Shown here in pieces: positions 7,511 to 9,253 of a stretch of 9,253 nucleotides of DNA. A program made the translations under genes and the position numbers. The stretch covers positions 382-9,634 of the forward strand of contig JABDBT010000089.1 of NCBI GenBank assembly GCA_013288465.1. Direction: 5' to 3'. Position 1 is the stretch's first letter; each line of letters begins with the position of its first letter. The stretch comes from Bacteroidota bacterium. Its GTDB lineage: Bacteria > Bacteroidota > Bacteroidia > Sphingobacteriales > Sphingobacteriaceae. The notes under the pieces were generated by a model. That model saw only the letters and a list, made by a program, of their open reading frames with translations, was not told the DNA's origin and did no database searches.

Positions 7511-8310
7511 TAAACTGTCGCTGCATCTCGCTGCCAAAAGTTGACGATAACGTTTTATTGGTTTTGCCCTCGTAATCCATATCGTTATGCCCCATGTTCA
7601 TGTAAATCATCTTATAATTTCTGTTTGTCCACGCAACAGGGTAATAGCCGGTATGCCATATTTCCGACTGTTTTGGCCCGTTGCCAAGCGGAAAACTTGT
7701 TGAATCAATGGATAGCAGTATATCAATATCCGGGTTTTTACGTAGGTCATTCTCCCACCTGTACCATTCGTTGGGTGATGACTTGAAAGTTTTAGGCAGG
7801 TGTTTTGTTGCCGGGTGCTTTGGGTCTGCCACCCGTAAAACAGCCGAAGTTGGCCGCCACGTATTACTAACATACTGCCCCGAGCCTAAAAACTCCTGGT
7901 GGTACCAATCCCAGTTTTGCGGAAAATCAGACGGGGTCAAGGCAAACGCCGAAAAGTGAAAGCCCATCCATGCGCCGCCATGTTCCATATATTTTTGAAA
8001 CGCAGCCCGTTGTTCGGGAGCTTCCGGTCGGGTATCTAAAAACAAAACAACCTGGTAATGCGATAAAAACTCGGCATTCAGGTTGGCCCAGTTTTTTGTG
8101 GAGTCGTACGTGAAATTATATTTCTTCGCCATCTCCGGGAACCAGATATTAGCCTCATGCACATAGCTTATATGCGCAAGGTCGCTTTTGGCGGTATAAA
8201 AGGCGATCACTTTGAATTTTGGCTTGCTTTCCTGTGATTGGGCGATTGTAGAAAAGGCAAAAAAAAAGAATACAAAATGAAATTAGGCAGCTATGAATTT
8301 TATTGATCAT
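7458..8310 (-). CDS. ThuA-like domain protein, apparently frameshifted within its signal peptide
   Basis: The frame covering 8282-7458 encodes a ThuA-like (trehalose-utilisation type, class I glutamine amidotransferase-like fold) domain. It shows K-V-I-A-F-Y-T-A (beta-1), V-V-L-F-L-D-T, H-G-G-A-W-M-G-F-H, W-D-W-Y-H, A-D-P-K-H-P-A-T-K-H-L-P, E-W-Y and a C-terminal D-G-L-V-W-L-G. This frame has no ATG before the domain; its first conventional start is GTG 8210. Upstream it still encodes the end of a Sec signal peptide (A-F-S-T-I-A-Q). The missing start of that peptide, M-I-N-K-I-H-S-C-L-I, begins at ATG 8310 in the neighbouring frame, and the two frames meet at nine T (8267-8259). Removing one T gives an intact 283-residue exported protein. 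As read, ATG 8310 yields only 51 residues, ending at 8157-8155. ThuA proteins in glycan loci are poorly characterised. Sequencing error, slippage correction, phase variation, or initiation at GTG 8210 are all possible. Confidence 0.82.
8259..8267 (-). repeat. Homopolymer of nine T in the ThuA signal-peptide coding region
   Basis: On the + strand this is nine consecutive A, read as T9 in the ThuA gene. It sits exactly where the signal-peptide frame (from ATG 8310) must pass into the mature ThuA frame. Eight T, not nine, would join the two. It is the kind of tract prone to replication slippage, transcriptional slippage and sequencing indels. Confidence 0.9.
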
Positions 8311-8546
8311 ACGGGTTTATTAAGGTCTTCCTAATTTACAATTATTGCAGCTATTTTCCGTAAGATATATCATCTATAAGAAAACGGAGGCTAATGTCTT
8401 TTAATCCTAAAAATAAGTCTGTATTTACCAGCATCGGTTTGGCTTTTTAACTCATATTTGTATGGAACAGTTTTTGAGGATGTTATTACCGGCCACCTCT
8501 TATAGACAGGTAATGCGTTCAAACCAATAATAAACTAAATAGCTTA
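8311..8546. other. Divergent intergenic region between the ThuA and GH53 genes
   Basis: These 236 bases lie between the divergent starts of the ThuA gene (ATG 8310, -) and the GH53 gene (ATG 8547, +), so promoters for both should be here. There is no convincing ORF or RNA gene. CATATTTG at 8453-8460 is one base off the Bacteroidota -7 consensus, but the nearest TTTG upstream (8438-8441) is too close to act as its -33 partner. A 6-bp inverted repeat (8485-8490 with 8509-8514) is too weak to name as an operator. The region is AT-rich and otherwise featureless to my reading. Confidence 0.5.
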
Positions 8547-9253
8547 ATGAAACTTACGCGTAAATACGTTGCTCAATTAGTTGTCGGCATTTGGTTTGTC
8601 GCTGCGTTTTCAGGTTGTGCTAAAACTAATAATCCCAATACCACATCTACCACCACCACGACAACTACGACAACTACCACTACGACAACGACAAATCCAA
8701 ACTTTGCAAAGGGTGCAGATATAGGATGGTTGTCGCAAATGGAAGCATCGGGCAAAAAGTTTTACGACAGCAACGGCAACGCGATAGATTGTATTGCCCT
8801 GTTAAAAAGCTTGGGCGTAAATTCTATCCGGTTAAGGGTATGGGTTAACCCTGCTGCGGGTTACTGCAATAAGGCGGATGTGGTGGCTATGGCCATACGC
8901 GCAAAAAATGCGGGTATGCGCGTAATGATCGATTTTCATTACAGCGATACCTGGGCCGACCCCGGCGATCAAAACAAACCGGCCGCCTGGGTAAACTTAA
9001 GCCTGGCCGACCTGGAAACAGCGGTTTATAACCATACTTATGATGTATTAAGCACATTAGAGGCTAATGGCGTTAAACCAACATGGGTGCAAACAGGTAA
9101 TGAAATTAACAATGGGTTGTTATGGCCCACCGGCGAACTCACCGGCACAGGCGTTGGCGGCGCAGCTGATTATGCCGCATTGATCAATAGCGGCTATAAC
9201 GCGGTAAAAGCTGTTGACACCGCTATAAAAACCATACTGCATATCTCTAACGG
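8547..9253 (+). CDS. GH53 endo-beta-1,4-galactanase lipoprotein, 3' end outside window
   Basis: The first 235 residues of a glycoside hydrolase family 53 enzyme (arabinogalactan endo-beta-1,4-galactanase), cut by the window end. The start ATG 8547 gives a lipoprotein signal peptide with F-S-G-C and Cys24 as the probable lipidated residue. A low-complexity linker follows: Asn/Thr, then 15 consecutive threonines (35-49). The catalytic domain begins at F-A-K-G-A-D-I-G-W-L (53-62), the usual GH53 start. The family motif S-I-R-L-R-V-W-V-N-P spans 93-102, M-I-D-F-H-Y-S-D-T-W-A-D-P 127-139, and Q-T-G-N-E-I-N-N-G-L-L-W-P 182-194. Glu186 is the expected acid/base; the nucleophile glutamate lies beyond the window. 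It should cut beta-1,4-galactan, the side chain of type I arabinogalactan and rhamnogalacturonan I, at the cell surface, with the Thr linker holding the domain off the membrane. Its own start after a 236-base gap suggests a separate transcription unit. Confidence 0.94.
   Translation, partial: MKLTRKYVAQLVVGIWFVAAFSGCAKTNNPNTTSTTTTTTTTTTTTTTTNPNFAKGADIGWLSQMEASGKKFYDSNGNAIDCIALLKSLGVNSIRLRVWVNPAAGYCNKADVVAMAIRAKNAGMRVMIDFHYSDTWADPGDQNKPAAWVNLSLADLETAVYNHTYDVLSTLEANGVKPTWVQTGNEINNGLLWPTGELTGTGVGGAADYAALINSGYNAVKAVDTAIKTILHISN
8649..8693 (+). repeat. Fifteen-codon threonine tract in the GH53 lipoprotein
   Basis: Fifteen consecutive ACN codons encode Thr35-49. All four Thr codons are used, and a nine-base unit (ACG ACA ACT) is perfectly duplicated at 8658-8675. 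This shows at least one local expansion. The tract joins the lipidated N-terminus to the catalytic domain. On the opposite strand it produces a meaningless polyvaline frame. Confidence 0.9.

Noticed and set aside
7541..7959. Plus-strand frames opposite the ThuA gene
   Set aside because: They lack recognisable motifs, while the minus strand encodes continuous ThuA family motifs through the same bases.
8438..8460. Possible promoter for the GH53 gene (TTTG ... CATATTTG)
   Set aside because: The -7 element has one mismatch and the spacing to the TTTG is about 11 bases, too short for the Bacteroidota pattern.
8485..8514. Inverted repeat ATTACC...GGTAAT as an operator or hairpin
   Set aside because: Six base pairs with an 18-base loop in AT-rich DNA are easily expected by chance, and no regulator gene is nearby.
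8573..8755. Minus-strand frame with a long polyvaline run
   Set aside because: It is the reverse complement of the GH53 poly-Thr linker; polyvaline of this kind has no protein logic and the + strand frame is a clear GH53 lipoprotein.
1..9253. CRISPR array, tRNA/rRNA genes, insertion sequences, phage or defence genes
   Set aside because: I saw no regularly spaced repeats, cloverleaf-like segments, transposase or integrase motifs, or terminal inverted repeats; nearly all bases are accounted for by carbohydrate-metabolism genes.

Overview
The window looks like part of a polysaccharide-utilisation locus (PUL) from a Bacteroidota genome, most likely Sphingobacteriaceae (Mucilaginibacter or Pedobacter type). 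The taxonomic reading is an inference. It rests on moderate to low GC, Sec signal peptides ending in A-Q, weak or absent Shine-Dalgarno sequences, a fasciclin-like lipoprotein upstream of the glycosidases, and densely packed carbohydrate-active enzymes. No SusC/SusD pair, regulator, transposase, tRNA, rRNA or CRISPR array lies inside the window.

Layout: (1) 5-721 (+) is a fasciclin-like surface lipoprotein, probably the last gene of an upstream susCD-type operon, closed by a strong intrinsic terminator at 731-772. (2) 926-7510 (+) is a four-gene enzyme run: a GH3 beta-glucosidase/xylosidase (926-3166), an alginate_lyase-superfamily polysaccharide lyase of PL5/PL38 type (3192-4298), a GH88 unsaturated glucuronyl hydrolase (4344-5540), and a large Tat-exported protein of unassigned family with a His-rich motif (5546-7510, TTG start). 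Gaps are 5 to 45 bases. (3) A convergent ThuA-domain gene (7458-8310, -) overlaps the last 53 bases of the Tat gene. It appears frameshifted: its signal peptide and its mature domain lie in different frames separated by a run of nine T (nine A on the + strand, 8259-8267). (4) 8547 to beyond the window end (+) is a GH53 endo-beta-1,4-galactanase lipoprotein with a 15-threonine linker, cut off by the window edge.

How the genes may work together (inference): the lyase cleaves a uronate-containing polymer by beta-elimination, GH88 removes the unsaturated uronic acid from the new non-reducing ends, and GH3 trims neutral beta-linked sugars. The Tat protein, tightly linked to GH88, is the least explained member and could be a further lyase or hydrolase. 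GH53 suggests that beta-1,4-galactan, as in pectin side chains, is another target of the locus. A uronate-decorated plant or algal matrix polymer would fit, but the substrate cannot be fixed from sequence alone.

The two observations most worth following are the homopolymer frameshift in the ThuA gene and the unassigned Tat-exported protein.
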